From Cupriavidus sp. YR651 (GTDB taxonomy: Bacteria > Pseudomonadota > Gammaproteobacteria > Burkholderiales > Burkholderiaceae): a DNA stretch of 64,000 nucleotides. Shown here piece after piece: positions 53,886 to 63,006 of this stretch (position 1 is its first letter; the number at the start of each line of letters is the position of its first letter). The translations under genes and the position numbers were made by a program. The notes below the pieces were generated by a model. That model made no database searches, was not told the origin of the DNA, and worked only from the letters and a program-made list of their open reading frames with translations. Location: positions 124,001 through 188,000 of the forward strand of contig NZ_FMYZ01000009.1 of the NCBI RefSeq assembly GCF_900101625.1, given 5' to 3'.

Positions 53886-56045
53886 TCAGAATGAATGTTG
53901 GGGGGCGGCCAGCCGCAGCACGCAGTCGACACCGACCACGCCTTCGGCGCGCACGAACAGGGGATTGATCTCCGCTTCGGCAACGTCGGCGCCCTGCATG
54001 ACCGCCAGCCGCGAGAAACCGACGATGGCGCGCGCCAGCGCATCCACGTCGCCACGCGGCAGGCCACGGAAGCCGCGAATCAACTGCGTCGAGCGGACCT
54101 CGCCGATCATGTCGTGCGCCTCCGCCAGACTGACCGGTGCGGGGCGCAGGCTGACGTCGCGATGCAGTTCGGCGGTGATGCCACCCGCGCTCAGCATGAC
54201 CATCGGGCCCACCAGCGGATCGTTGCGATAGCCGAGCATCAGTTCCAGCAGGCGGCTTTCCATGCGCTGCACCAGGATGCCGTCGACGCGCGCTGCCGGA
54301 GCGGCCTGTCGAGCGTTCTCCAGCAGCCGCGCCGCGGCACGCGCCAGTTCCTCGTTGTCGCGCACACCCACCTCCACCCCACCGATCTCGGTCTTGTGGA
54401 GGATGTCGCGCGAACAGATCTTGGCGACGACCGGATAGGGCACCGCGTGCTGCAGCGCGCCCTCCCCGCTCACGTCGCGCACCAGCGCCATCGGCGCGAT
54501 CGGCACGCCCAGCTCCGCAAACACGGCGGCGGCCTCGAACTCGGACAGGTCGCCTTGCGTCGGCAGCGCGGACGGCCATGTCACCGGTGCGGGGGTCTCC
54601 GCCACGTCGTCGCGGGTCATCGCCGCGCGGAACAGGCAGGCCAACGCATCCGCGCAGGCCTCCGGGGTGCGGAACGCGGGCACGCCGGCCGCCTGCAGCA
54701 GTTCCAGCGATTGCGTGGCTTCCGGCGCCAGGAACGACAACAGCGGCTTGCCGCGTTGCGCGGACGCTTCCACGATCGGTCGCACGGCCAGCTGCGGGTG
54801 AAACTGCGCCGAGGACCCGACCACGCAGAGCACCGCATCGCACCAGTCGCTCTGGATCATCTGCTCGACCAGATCACGATACTGGGCGCTGGTTGCCGCC
54901 AACGTGAGGTCGATGATCGGCGTCTGGCGAATCCGCACGCCGCGCTCGGCCATGTGGGCGATGAATTCGACGGGCGGCGCCACGGCCTCCACATTCGCCA
55001 GGCCCAGGCGGTCCACCACCGTCGCGGCGCCACCGCCCGTGGTCGTCACCACCGCGATGCGCGGATTGCGCCGCAGCGCGGGGATATCGGCGGCATAGCG
55101 GCGCGCCAGCGGCGCAGCCTCGAACAGCGTTTCCAGCATTTCCACGCGCATGGCACCGTGCTTGCGCAGGAAGGCGTCCACGGCGGCGTCGTTGCCGGCC
55201 AGCGCGCCCGTGTGCGACTGGGCCAGCGCCTCGCCCTGCGCGGAGCGGCCCAGCTTGTAGACCAGCACCGGTTTCCCTGCGGCACGGGCGCGGCGCAGGG
55301 CCGGACCCAGCACCGCCGCATCGCGGATCGTTTCCAGGAACAGCAGGATCACCTCGGTGGCGTCGTCATCGACCAGCAGGTCGACCAGCTCGCCGACGCC
55401 GATATCGCTCTCGTTGCCCACGGAAACCAGCTTGGCAAAGCCGAGTCCACGCGCGGCGCCGCGCGACAGCAGCGCGCCGAGCATCGATCCGCTTTGCGAA
55501 ACCACGCTGATGCCGCCCGCGCGCAGCGCGTCGACCTCCAGCACGGCATTGACGGAGAGGATGGCGCCGCTGTGGATGTCCACCACACCAATGCTGTTGG
55601 GGCCCAGCAGCCGCACGCCCAACTCCTTCGCCCGCGCGGCAAGCGCCTGCTGCGCGGCCATGCCGGTCTCGCCCAGTTCCGCAAAGCCGTCCGAGAACAC
55701 CGTCACCACGCTGGCGCCGCGCGCCGCGCATTGCTCCAGCACCTCGGCCACCTGCCGGCCCGGCACCATCACAAAGGCATGGTCGATGGCATCCGGCAAG
55801 GCCGCGACGCTCGGATACGCCTGCAGCCCCATCACCTCGGTGCGGCCGGCGTTGATCGGGAACACCCGGCCGGCATAACCATGCTTGCGCATGAAGCGCA
55901 GCGGCCGCGCGGTGTTCTTGCTCTCGTCGGCGGAGGCGCCGACCAGCGCCACGGCGCCCGGCGTGAACAGCGCCCTGGCCAGCGTGCGGCCCGTGGCGCC
56001 CATGACGTCCATTTCGGGGCCACCTTGTTCGTTGACTCGCGTCAT
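53886..56045 (-). CDS. ADP-forming acyl-CoA synthetase (fused alpha-beta)
   Basis: A 719-residue protein of the acetate-CoA ligase (NDP-forming) superfamily. Order: CoA-binding domain ('VALVGASADESKNTARPLR'), two succinyl-CoA-synthetase-like domains with 'LLGPNSIGVVD', 'GISVVSQSGSMLGALLS' and the phospho-His278 in 'QSHTGALAG', then an ATP-grasp domain (about 500-715) with 'VAKICSRDILHKTEIGGV' and 'AEINPLFV'. The enzyme charges a carboxylic acid with CoA at the cost of ATP to ADP. Met12 or Met15 are alternative starts. It lies between the PrpD and acyl-CoA dehydrogenase genes, suggesting a CoA-ester catabolic route. Confidence 0.88.
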   Translation of the reverse strand: MTRVNEQGGPEMDVMGATGRTLARALFTPGAVALVGASADESKNTARPLRFMRKHGYAGRVFPINAGRTEVMGLQAYPSVAALPDAIDHAFVMVPGRQVAEVLEQCAARGASVVTVFSDGFAELGETGMAAQQALAARAKELGVRLLGPNSIGVVDIHSGAILSVNAVLEVDALRAGGISVVSQSGSMLGALLSRGAARGLGFAKLVSVGNESDIGVGELVDLLVDDDATEVILLFLETIRDAAVLGPALRRARAAGKPVLVYKLGRSAQGEALAQSHTGALAGNDAAVDAFLRKHGAMRVEMLETLFEAAPLARRYAADIPALRRNPRIAVVTTTGGGAATVVDRLGLANVEAVAPPVEFIAHMAERGVRIRQTPIIDLTLAATSAQYRDLVEQMIQSDWCDAVLCVVGSSAQFHPQLAVRPIVEASAQRGKPLLSFLAPEATQSLELLQAAGVPAFRTPEACADALACLFRAAMTRDDVAETPAPVTWPSALPTQGDLSEFEAAAVFAELGVPIAPMALVRDVSGEGALQHAVPYPVVAKICSRDILHKTEIGGVEVGVRDNEELARAAARLLENARQAAPAARVDGILVQRMESRLLELMLGYRNDPLVGPMVMLSAGGITAELHRDVSLRPAPVSLAEAHDMIGEVRSTQLIRGFRGLPRGDVDALARAIVGFSRLAVMQGADVAEAEINPLFVRAEGVVGVDCVLRLAAPQHSF

Positions 56046-56080
56046 CAGTGATTCTCGTCTTGAAAGGGTTTCGATCCGGC

Positions 56081-57436
56081 TCAGCCGGCCCGAAGCGTGG
56101 AAAGCCCCAGCGCACGCACCGGGCGATGATCGAGCTGCCAGAGCGCATCGAGCAGCCGCGCGGCCGGGCCGGCGCCGAGTACCGGGGCACCCAGTTCCAT
56201 GAACTTGTCAGCCAGTGTCGCGTCATCGAGCGGGGATTCGGGATCGCCGCGCCGGTACGGGGCAAAGTGCGCGTGGCGGCTGCCGTCGGCCATTTCGATT
56301 TCCACACGCGCGGCCCGCTGGCGCGGGAAGGCGGCGGTCAGGTCCGGATCGGCGGTCAGCGTGATTTTCGTCATCAGCGCGCGAATGGCCGGGTCCGCCA
56401 GCCGGTCCGGCTGGAAGGCGTCGAGCCGCACCGCGCCGTGCAGCAGGCCGTGCGACACCACGTATGGCAGGCTGAAGCGCGCCTCGAACGCGGTGGCCGG
56501 CTGGAAATTACCGGTGACGTCGAGCGCCACCTGGTACGTCGCCACGCGGATCGCCGCGATGCGGGCCGGGTCCAGCCGATGGTCGCGCACGATCTGCATG
56601 GCGGCGTCGATGGCGGCAAAGGTGTGGCCGCAGCAGCCGTGATTCTTCTGCGTGATGCGCGTGATGTGGTAATCGGTGCCCAGCCCGGCGGTCACGCCCT
56701 GCCAGTCCGGCTTGCCGCAGAGCGCGGCGCCGAAGCCGGCATCGCCCTCCAGGATGTCGTGCACGCCGTTGACGCCATGCGCGGCGGCCTGGGCGGCCTG
56801 CACGCCGACCTGCGCGGCATGGCCGGCGTGGAGTGCCTTGGTCATCGCATCGGAGCGGAACGCCTGTTGCAGCCCCGACGCGAACGTAGCCGCCGTGGCC
56901 AGCGCATCGGCCGCGGCGCGCACATCGCCCGGGGACAACAGCACCGCGCCTGCCGCCGCCGCGCCAAAGCAGCCGACCGTGCCCGTGGTGTGGAAGAAGC
57001 GATAGTGCGCCGGCTGGATGGCCGCGCCGATGCGCGTGGAGACCTCGTAACCTGCGATCACCGCGCGCAGCAGGTCGTAGCCGCTGGCGTCCACCTGCTC
57101 GGCCAACGCCAGCGCTGCCGCGATCGTCGGGCAGCCGGGATGGTAGACGGCATCGCGAAAGATATCGTCAAACTCCGCCGCGTGCGACGTGCTGCCGTTG
57201 ATCCACGCCGCCGTGGCCGGAAACGCCGACGTGGCGTGACCGATGATGGTGGACTGGCCAACGCCCAGCTCCGCGCGATGCGCGGCCACCAGTTGCTGCC
57301 CGGGCGACATCTGCACGCCGGCCAGCAACGCGGCAAACCAGTCGATCACCGCGCGGCGCGCATGGTGCAGGACGGGGTCCGGCAGCGCTGCGGTGGCCTC
57401 GCGGCCAGCGTAGGCGGCGAATTCGTTGATGATCAT
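56081..57436 (-). CDS. MmgE/PrpD family protein
   Basis: A 451-residue protein with AGGAGA before the ATG. 'AAWINGSTSHAAEFDDIF', 'YEVSTRIGAAI', 'FHTTGTVGCFGAAAA', 'KALHAGHAAQVGVQAAQA' and 'KNHGCCGHTFAAIDAA' are the family's ordered motifs. Members include 2-methylcitrate dehydratase and cis-aconitate decarboxylase; substrates of most others are unknown. Since neighbouring tcuA yields cis-aconitate and the nearby CoA ligase needs a small acid, a role in tricarboxylate or itaconate-like metabolism is an attractive guess. First gene of the minus-strand run, divergent from a LysR gene. Confidence 0.88.
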   Translation of the reverse strand: MIINEFAAYAGREATAALPDPVLHHARRAVIDWFAALLAGVQMSPGQQLVAAHRAELGVGQSTIIGHATSAFPATAAWINGSTSHAAEFDDIFRDAVYHPGCPTIAAALALAEQVDASGYDLLRAVIAGYEVSTRIGAAIQPAHYRFFHTTGTVGCFGAAAAGAVLLSPGDVRAAADALATAATFASGLQQAFRSDAMTKALHAGHAAQVGVQAAQAAAHGVNGVHDILEGDAGFGAALCGKPDWQGVTAGLGTDYHITRITQKNHGCCGHTFAAIDAAMQIVRDHRLDPARIAAIRVATYQVALDVTGNFQPATAFEARFSLPYVVSHGLLHGAVRLDAFQPDRLADPAIRALMTKITLTADPDLTAAFPRQRAARVEIEMADGSRHAHFAPYRRGDPESPLDDATLADKFMELGAPVLGAGPAARLLDALWQLDHRPVRALGLSTLRAG

Positions 57437-57537
57437 GCGGGGTCTCCTCTTGCCAACGTCTCGTTCGGGAATGCATCACATGGTAGGGATGGCATGCCGG
57501 CGAGCTTTGACATTTGGTGAAGGCTCCCGAGCCGCCG

Positions 57538-57574
57538 TGCATATTCCGGTCAGCGGAGCGGCGGTGCATACTCC
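57538..57574. promoter_or_regulatory. Direct repeats TGCATAYTCC in PrpD/LysR divergent region
   Basis: TGCATATTCC (57538-57547) and TGCATACTCC (57565-57574) lie 27 bases apart in the same orientation; a shorter inverted copy (GGAATGCA) occurs near 57468. The 252-bp region separates the PrpD gene and its divergent LysR gene, so these are probable regulator sites. Confidence 0.5.
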
Positions 57575-57688
57575 ACAGGCACGCCTTGCACGCCGGGCCT
57601 GTCGCCCCCGGGAAAACCCGCGCCCCGCGCGGCCCCGTCGGCAATGCCTGCCGCCCAGCCCGTTTCGATTTGGAGAAAGCCTGCGCCC

Positions 57689-58606
57689 ATGGACATGGAC
57701 ATTGCCTCGCTCGCCATCCTGATTGCCGCCGTCGAGGAAAAAAGCCTTTCGCGCGCGGCCGAACGCGAGAACCTGGTGACCTCGGCGGCCAGCAAGCGTA
57801 TTGCGGAGCTGGAGCGGCGCGCCGGCACCGCGCTGCTGCGCCGGCATGGCCGCGGCGTGGAGCCCACGCCGGCCGGCGCCATGCTGTACCAGCGCGCCAA
57901 GGCCATCGTGCGCAGCGTGCAACTGGCGCAGGACGCGCTGGCGGCCTACTCCGCCGACGGCATCGCCAAGATCCGGCTGGCCTCCAATGCCTCGACGATC
58001 CTGCAGTTCCTGCCGACCGATATCAGCGGCTTCCTCAAGCACGCCCCCGAAGCCCGGATCGACCTGGTGGAAGCGTTCAGCTTCGATGTGCCGCGCCTGG
58101 TCTCCAACGGCGATGCCGACATCGGCATCTATCACGCCAAAAGCCCCAGCCCCGGCGTGCATTCGCTGCCATATCGCCAGGACCGCGTGGGGCTGGTGGT
58201 GCCGCGCGGGCATCCGCTGGAGGCCAAGGGCTCACTGCGGCTGGAGGAGGCGCTGGACTATGACTTCCTGGGCTACTTCGCCCGCCATACCTTCGATGCA
58301 TTCCTGACGCTGGCGTCCGGCACGATCTCGCGGCCGCTGACGGTGAAGACGCAGGTTTCCAACTTCGAGGCGCGCTGCCGCATGGTGCGCGAGGGCCTGG
58401 GCATCGCCATGGTCCCCGAGGGCATTGCCAAGAACTATCTGTCGATGATGGGGCTGTCGCTGCTGACGCTGACCGATGCGTGGGCCGTGCGGGACTTCTA
58501 CGTCTGCGTGCGGGACAGGGAAAGCCTGCCGGCCGGCGTGGCGCAACTGCTGGAATACCTGAGCCGCTGCGCGGCGATGGAGCAGCACTTCCAGAAGCCG
58601 AGGTAG
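57689..58606 (+). CDS. LysR-type regulator divergent from PrpD operon
   Basis: A 305-residue regulator from the ATG at 57689; an ATG at 57644 gives 15 extra residues. The wHTH reads 'LAILIAAVEEKSLSRAAER' then 'VTSAASKRIAELERRAGTA'. The effector domain (about 90-300) includes 'IRLASNASTILQFLP', 'DADIGIYHAKSPSPGVHSL' and 'REGLGIAMVPEGIAKNYL'. Divergence from the PrpD gene suggests that it controls the minus-strand catabolic operon and perhaps the Bug receptor downstream of it. Confidence 0.87.
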   Translation: MDMDIASLAILIAAVEEKSLSRAAERENLVTSAASKRIAELERRAGTALLRRHGRGVEPTPAGAMLYQRAKAIVRSVQLAQDALAAYSADGIAKIRLASNASTILQFLPTDISGFLKHAPEARIDLVEAFSFDVPRLVSNGDADIGIYHAKSPSPGVHSLPYRQDRVGLVVPRGHPLEAKGSLRLEEALDYDFLGYFARHTFDAFLTLASGTISRPLTVKTQVSNFEARCRMVREGLGIAMVPEGIAKNYLSMMGLSLLTLTDAWAVRDFYVCVRDRESLPAGVAQLLEYLSRCAAMEQHFQKPR

Positions 58607-58850
58607 GGTTTTGCCCCGGGTTGCCCTGGGGCTTCACTGTGGGGCCTTCGCCAAGGTTCATCGCAACGGGCTTTTCTACGGGATTTTCCCTACACGGGGC
58701 TGCGTTACGTTTCTTCATGACGCGCGCCATGAAGGCTGCGTTTCCCTTTGGTCAAAGCTGGGCCGGGTGGGCTTTCTAAGATGTGCTGGACGCGTGCGTT
58801 CTCATGGCGGGGCCGCACGAACGACGATAACGATCACATCGGAGACAGCC

Positions 58851-59819
58851 ATGAACAAGATCCTGCGGCGCACGGCCGCCGGCCTGCTGCTTTGCTGCGC
58901 CGCAACGGCCGGCGCCCAGCAACCCTATCCCACCAAGCCAGTCCGCGTGGTGGTGGCGTTCACCGCGGGCGGCACGACCGATATCCTCGCGCGCGAAGTC
59001 GCCCAGCAGATCGGGCAAACATTCGGCCAGAGCGTGGTCGTGGAAAACCGCCCCGGCGCCGGCGGCAATATCGGCACGGATTTCGTCGGCCGCAGTGATC
59101 CCGATGGCTACACCCTGCTGGCCACTTCCGTCGGCCCCGTGGCCATCAACCCCACGCTCTACAGGAAGCTCAAGGTCAATCCGCAAACGGACCTGGCGGC
59201 CGTCGCCCCGATTGCGGACGTGCCGAACGTGCTGGTGGTGAATCCCAACCTGCCGGTCAAGACCGTGCAGGATCTGATCGCCTATGCCAAGGCCCATCCG
59301 AACACCCTGAATTTCAGCTCCACCGGCGTGGGGACGGCCGCGCATCTCTCCGGCGTGCTATTCAACGAGCGTACGGGCGTGCAGACGACCCATGTCCCCT
59401 ACAAGGGGGCCGATGCGCTCAACGACCTGCTGGCGGGACGCGTGCAGTTCATGTTCGCGACGATTCCGTCGGTGATCTCGCATATCCGGGGCGGCAACCT
59501 GCGCGTGCTGGCTGTCACCTCGCGCAAGCGCTCGGCGGCGCTGCCCGATGCGCCGACGATGGCGGAAGCCGGCGTGCCCAACCTGGTCACCGGCGCGTGG
59601 TTCGGCCTGTTCGCGCCGAAGGGCACGCCCAAGGAGATCGTCGCCACGCTGAACAAGGCCGTCGGCGACGCGCTCGCCAAGCCGGAGGTGCGCGCCAAGA
59701 TGTCCCAGCAAGGCGCAGAAGCCATGCAACTGGCCCCCGAGGCATTCAGCAAGTTCGTGGTGGTCGAATACCAGACGTGGAAGCCCGTGGTCATCAGTTC
59801 GGGCGCACGGATCGACTGA
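58851..59819 (+). CDS. Bug-type periplasmic solute receptor (TctC family), copy 3
   Basis: A 322-residue secreted receptor with GGAGA before the ATG and a clear signal peptide ('AAGLLLCCAATAGAQQP', cleavage near residue 22). 'KPVRVVVAFTAGGTTDILA', 'ENRPGAGGNIGTDF', 'PYKGADALNDLLAGRVQFM' and 'FATIPSVISHI' are nearly the same as in the receptor at 44674-45666, so the two are paralogues of recent origin. It follows the LysR gene on the plus strand after 244 bp and probably brings in or senses the substrate of the island. Confidence 0.9.
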   Translation: MNKILRRTAAGLLLCCAATAGAQQPYPTKPVRVVVAFTAGGTTDILAREVAQQIGQTFGQSVVVENRPGAGGNIGTDFVGRSDPDGYTLLATSVGPVAINPTLYRKLKVNPQTDLAAVAPIADVPNVLVVNPNLPVKTVQDLIAYAKAHPNTLNFSSTGVGTAAHLSGVLFNERTGVQTTHVPYKGADALNDLLAGRVQFMFATIPSVISHIRGGNLRVLAVTSRKRSAALPDAPTMAEAGVPNLVTGAWFGLFAPKGTPKEIVATLNKAVGDALAKPEVRAKMSQQGAEAMQLAPEAFSKFVVVEYQTWKPVVISSGARID

Positions 59820-59908
59820 CGCACAGCGCTTACCCCTCGCCAGCGGGGTCGGTATTCGTGACGGCGGGACGCGGACGGGGCCGTATCATTGCGGTTTCCT
59901 CACCACGG

Positions 59909-61111
59909 ATGTCCCGCCGAATGTCGGCCCCGCACGCCCTGCTCATCATCACCGCGGCGCTCAGCGCCATGATGCTGGCCATCATCTGGTCGTTGCGCCG
60001 CAGCGACCTGCCCGGCGTCACCGACTGGTGCATGGCCAACCTGATCGTCACCGGCGCGCTGATCCTGTTCGCGCTGCGTGGCGTGATTCCCGATTTCCTT
60101 TCCGTAGTCGTCGCCAATGCCGCGCTGTGCCTGGCGCTGTGCGTCTTCTATGCGGGCACGGTGCGCTTCTGTGGCGGCAATCCGTCGTGGCGCCTGCTGG
60201 CTGGTGTTGTCGTCGCCACGACGATCGGTGTCGTGGCCTTGCGCTATGGCATCGACAGCTTTCAGGGCCGGGTGGTGGTTGTCTCCGTGCCGCACGCCAG
60301 CCTCTGTGCGCTGGTGGCCTGGACCCTCCTTCGCGCGCGATCACGCGGCAGGCCAAACAGCCACGCCATCACCACCGCGATGTTCGCGCTGAGTTTCGCC
60401 GTGGGCCACACCACGCGCGGCGTGCTGGCCGCGTGTTCCCTGATGGGCGACAGCCTGACCGCCGAAGGCATCAATACCGCGTTCCTGGCGCTCGGTGCGC
60501 TGGTCATGCCCGCGTTGTCGATGGGCGCCGTGCTGATGATCCACGACAGCCTGGTGCGCCGGCTGGAAGCCATCGCCAATACCGATGCGCTCACCGGCGT
60601 CATGTCACGCAAGGCCTATGAGGACGAGGCGCAGCGGGAGCTGACGCGCGCCCTGCGCGACGGGCGCGCGCCGGCGTTGCTGATCATCGATATCGACCGC
60701 TTCAAGAACGTCAACGATACGTGGGGCCATGCGGCCGGCGACACGGTGCTGCGGGCCTTTGCGCAGCTGGCTGCGGGCGAGATCCGCGCGAGCGACCGGC
60801 TGGCGCGGCTGGGTGGTGAGGAATTCGTGGTGCTGCTGCCCGCGACCAGCGAGGCGGAGGCACGGCAGGTGGCGGAACGCATCCGGCAGCGCGCGGAAGA
60901 CAGTCCGGTGACGGCGGAATTCGGGACGGTGCGCTACACGATCAGCGGTGGCGTGGCGACGTGGCGGCCTGGCGAGTCACTGGCGCGGCTCTCGGCACGC
61001 GCCGATGCCGCGTTGTATCAGGCCAAGGTCTCGGGGAGGAACCGGATGGTCGGAGAGAGCGAACTGCCAGACGGCAGCCGCTCTACTCCGGAAGCGCTGG
61101 CGATGGCCTGA
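59909..61111 (+). CDS. Membrane-bound diguanylate cyclase (GGDEF)
   Basis: A 400-residue protein. About seven N-terminal hydrophobic helices (8-28, 40-60, 62-86, 95-113, 120-142, 152-175, 187-212) form a sensor-like membrane domain; the GGDEF domain (about 222-390) has 'NTDALTGVMSRKAY', 'IIDIDRFKNVNDTWGHAAGD' (in two parts) and an intact active site GGEEF (302-306). The inhibitory I-site RASD (293-296) sits five residues before it, so product feedback by c-di-GMP is expected. Start is 59909 or 59921; neither has a good ribosome-binding site. Confidence 0.9.
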   Translation: MSRRMSAPHALLIITAALSAMMLAIIWSLRRSDLPGVTDWCMANLIVTGALILFALRGVIPDFLSVVVANAALCLALCVFYAGTVRFCGGNPSWRLLAGVVVATTIGVVALRYGIDSFQGRVVVVSVPHASLCALVAWTLLRARSRGRPNSHAITTAMFALSFAVGHTTRGVLAACSLMGDSLTAEGINTAFLALGALVMPALSMGAVLMIHDSLVRRLEAIANTDALTGVMSRKAYEDEAQRELTRALRDGRAPALLIIDIDRFKNVNDTWGHAAGDTVLRAFAQLAAGEIRASDRLARLGGEEFVVLLPATSEAEARQVAERIRQRAEDSPVTAEFGTVRYTISGGVATWRPGESLARLSARADAALYQAKVSGRNRMVGESELPDGSRSTPEALAMA

Positions 61112-61119
61112 GCGCCGAC

Positions 61120-62337
61120 TCAGGCCGCCGGCACCTTGACTAAGCCATCAGCCCGGAACATCGCCTTGATGCCCCGCACGGCCTGCCGGATGCGTGATTC
61201 GTTTTCGATCAGCGCAAACCGCACGTACTCGTCGCCGTAGTCGCCAAACCCGATGCCCGGCGAGACGGACACCTTGGCCTTGGCCAGCAACTGCTTGGCG
61301 AACTCCAGCGATCCCAGCGCGCGATACGGCTCGGGGATGCGCGCCCAGATGTACATCGACGCCTTCGGGATCTCCACGGGCCAGCCCGATTCGATCAGCC
61401 CCCTCGCCAGCACGTCGCGGCGCGACTGGTAGTGGGCGGCGATCTCCTTCACGCACTGCTGGTCGCCTTCCAGCGCGGCGATTGCCGCCACTTGCAGCGG
61501 CGTGAACGTGCCGTAGTCGTGATAGCTCTTGATTCGCGTCAGCGCGGCCACCAGGTCCGGATTGCCGACCATGAAGCCGATGCGCCAGCCCGCCATGTTG
61601 TAGCTCTTGGACAGCGTGAAGAACTCCACCGCGATGTCCTTGGCGCCGGGCACCTGCATGATCGACGGCGCCTTCCAGCCATCGAAGACGATGTCCGCAT
61701 AGGCCAGGTCGTGCACCACGAAGATGTCGTGCTTGCGGGCCAGCGCGATCACGCGTTCGAAGAAATCCAGCTCCACGCACGCCGCCGTCGGGTTCGACGG
61801 AAAGCCCAGCACGATCATCTTCGGCTTGGGGTAGCTGCCGCGGATCGCACGTTCCAGCTCGGCAAAGAAGTCGATGCCGGGTGTCAGCGGCACCGAGCGG
61901 ATATCCGCCCCGGCAATCACCGCGCCGTAGATGTGGATCGGGTAGCTCGGGTCCGGCACCAGCACCGTGTCCCCGCGATCCAGCGTGGCCAGCATCAGGT
62001 GCGCCAGCCCTTCCTTGGAGCCGATCGTGACGATGGCTTCCTTGTCCGGGTCGATCTCCACGTCGTAGCGCTCGCGATACCAGTGCGAGATCGCGCGACG
62101 CAGGCGCGGAATCCCCTTCGACGCCGAATAGCCGTGCGTATCGGGCCGCTGCGCGGCCTCGACGAGCTTGGCCACGATATGCGGCGGCGTGGCGCCATCC
62201 GGGTTGCCCATGCTCATGTCGACGATGTCCTCGCCACGGCGGCGGGCGGCCATCTTGAGCTCGGCGGTAATGTTGAAAACGTACGGGGGGAGACGATCGA
62301 TGCGCGCAAAGCGGCGCTTGCCGGAGTCGGCAGTCAT
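61120..62337 (-). CDS. alaC: Alanine aminotransferase, AlaC type
   Basis: A 405-residue PLP-dependent class I aminotransferase. The Schiff-base Lys244 lies in '[16 protein letters not shown]'; '[17 protein letters not shown]', '[18 protein letters not shown]' and '[14 protein letters not shown]' are characteristic of the AlaC/YfdZ group, which makes alanine from pyruvate and glutamate. In beta-proteobacteria the gene often sits by homoserine dehydrogenase and threonine synthase; here it is next to a small lipoprotein gene and ends eight bases from the convergent diguanylate cyclase. Confidence 0.87.
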   Translation of the reverse strand: MTADSGKRRFARIDRLPPYVFNITAELKMAARRRGEDIVDMSMGNPDGATPPHIVAKLVEAAQRPDTHGYSASKGIPRLRRAISHWYRERYDVEIDPDKEAIVTIGSKEGLAHLMLATLDRGDTVLVPDPSYPIHIYGAVIAGADIRSVPLTPGIDFFAELERAIRGSYPKPKMIVLGFPSNPTAACVELDFFERVIALARKHDIFVVHDLAYADIVFDGWKAPSIMQVPGAKDIAVEFFTLSKSYNMAGWRIGFMVGNPDLVAALTRIKSYHDYGTFTPLQVAAIAALEGDQQCVKEIAAHYQSRRDVLARGLIESGWPVEIPKASMYIWARIPEPYRALGSLEFAKQLLAKAKVSVSPGIGFGDYGDEYVRFALIENESRIRQAVRGIKAMFRADGLVKVPAA

Positions 62338-62477
62338 GGCGGGAGTCCTTTACGTAAGCGCCCGGAACCGTCCGAGCGACGTCGGCGGCCGTTGTCTCGG
62401 CCACCGGGAACTGATATTAGCCAGCGGCGCGCATTTGCACAACCGGCTTCTGCACCGTCGGCGTCGATGGCTGTCCG

Positions 62478-62888
62478 TTACAACAGTCCGCCGGGCATCC
62501 GGCTCGGACGAGCCGACTCCGGCGGAAGCTGATGCACGATGCAGTCGAGCGCCGCCGCGTTGGACTTGTCGCCGCCCATGGCACCGGCAATCGAGTCGCG
62601 GTACTGCTGCACGGAAATGCGCTTGTAGTAGAGCCGTGACGTCTGGTCCAGCCAGAACACGTAGTCGCTGTCGCTGTCGTTGCTGCCGCTGCGCAGCCAG
62701 TCGCCCACCTGGTGCGTGCCGAGCCGCGTGTTGGCGCACGTCTTCTGGACGGTGTCGAGATAGGCGTTGAAGCCCTTGGCCTCGACATTGCGGACCGCGT
62801 CCGGCGCGCAGGCGGCGAGTGGAAGTGCGAGAGGGATGGCGATGACCATCGCGACGAACGGCGGCAGGCTTGGGCGCGGCAGCGGCAT
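62478..62888 (-). CDS. Hypothetical lipoprotein
   Basis: A 136-residue protein with signal 'PPFVAMVIAIPLALPLAAC' and a lipobox (Cys27). The mature part includes 'FNAYLDTVQKTCANTRLG', 'VGDWLRSGSNDSDSDYVFW' and 'LDQTSRLYYKRISVQQYRD', suggesting a small helical domain with two or more Cys; the end is Pro/Arg-rich. I recall similar short lipoproteins in Burkholderiaceae without assigned function. Upstream of alaC on the same strand, 140 bp away. Confidence 0.7.
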   Translation of the reverse strand: MPLPRPSLPPFVAMVIAIPLALPLAACAPDAVRNVEAKGFNAYLDTVQKTCANTRLGTHQVGDWLRSGSNDSDSDYVFWLDQTSRLYYKRISVQQYRDSIAGAMGGDKSNAAALDCIVHQLPPESARPSRMPGGLL

Positions 62889-63006
62889 GGCAAGGTCCCG
62901 TGGCGGTTGACGTGCTGGCTAGTGTAGCCGCCGAACGCCAACCCGTGGGCCGCCGCTCCTGTCGATTGCCACGATTGCCTCGATCGTCAGCGCGTCAGCC
63001 TGTCGG

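Noticed and set aside
53895-56051. A 718-codon plus-strand frame opposite the acyl-CoA synthetase
   Set aside because: Covers almost exactly the real gene, His/Arg/Gln-rich, no motifs.
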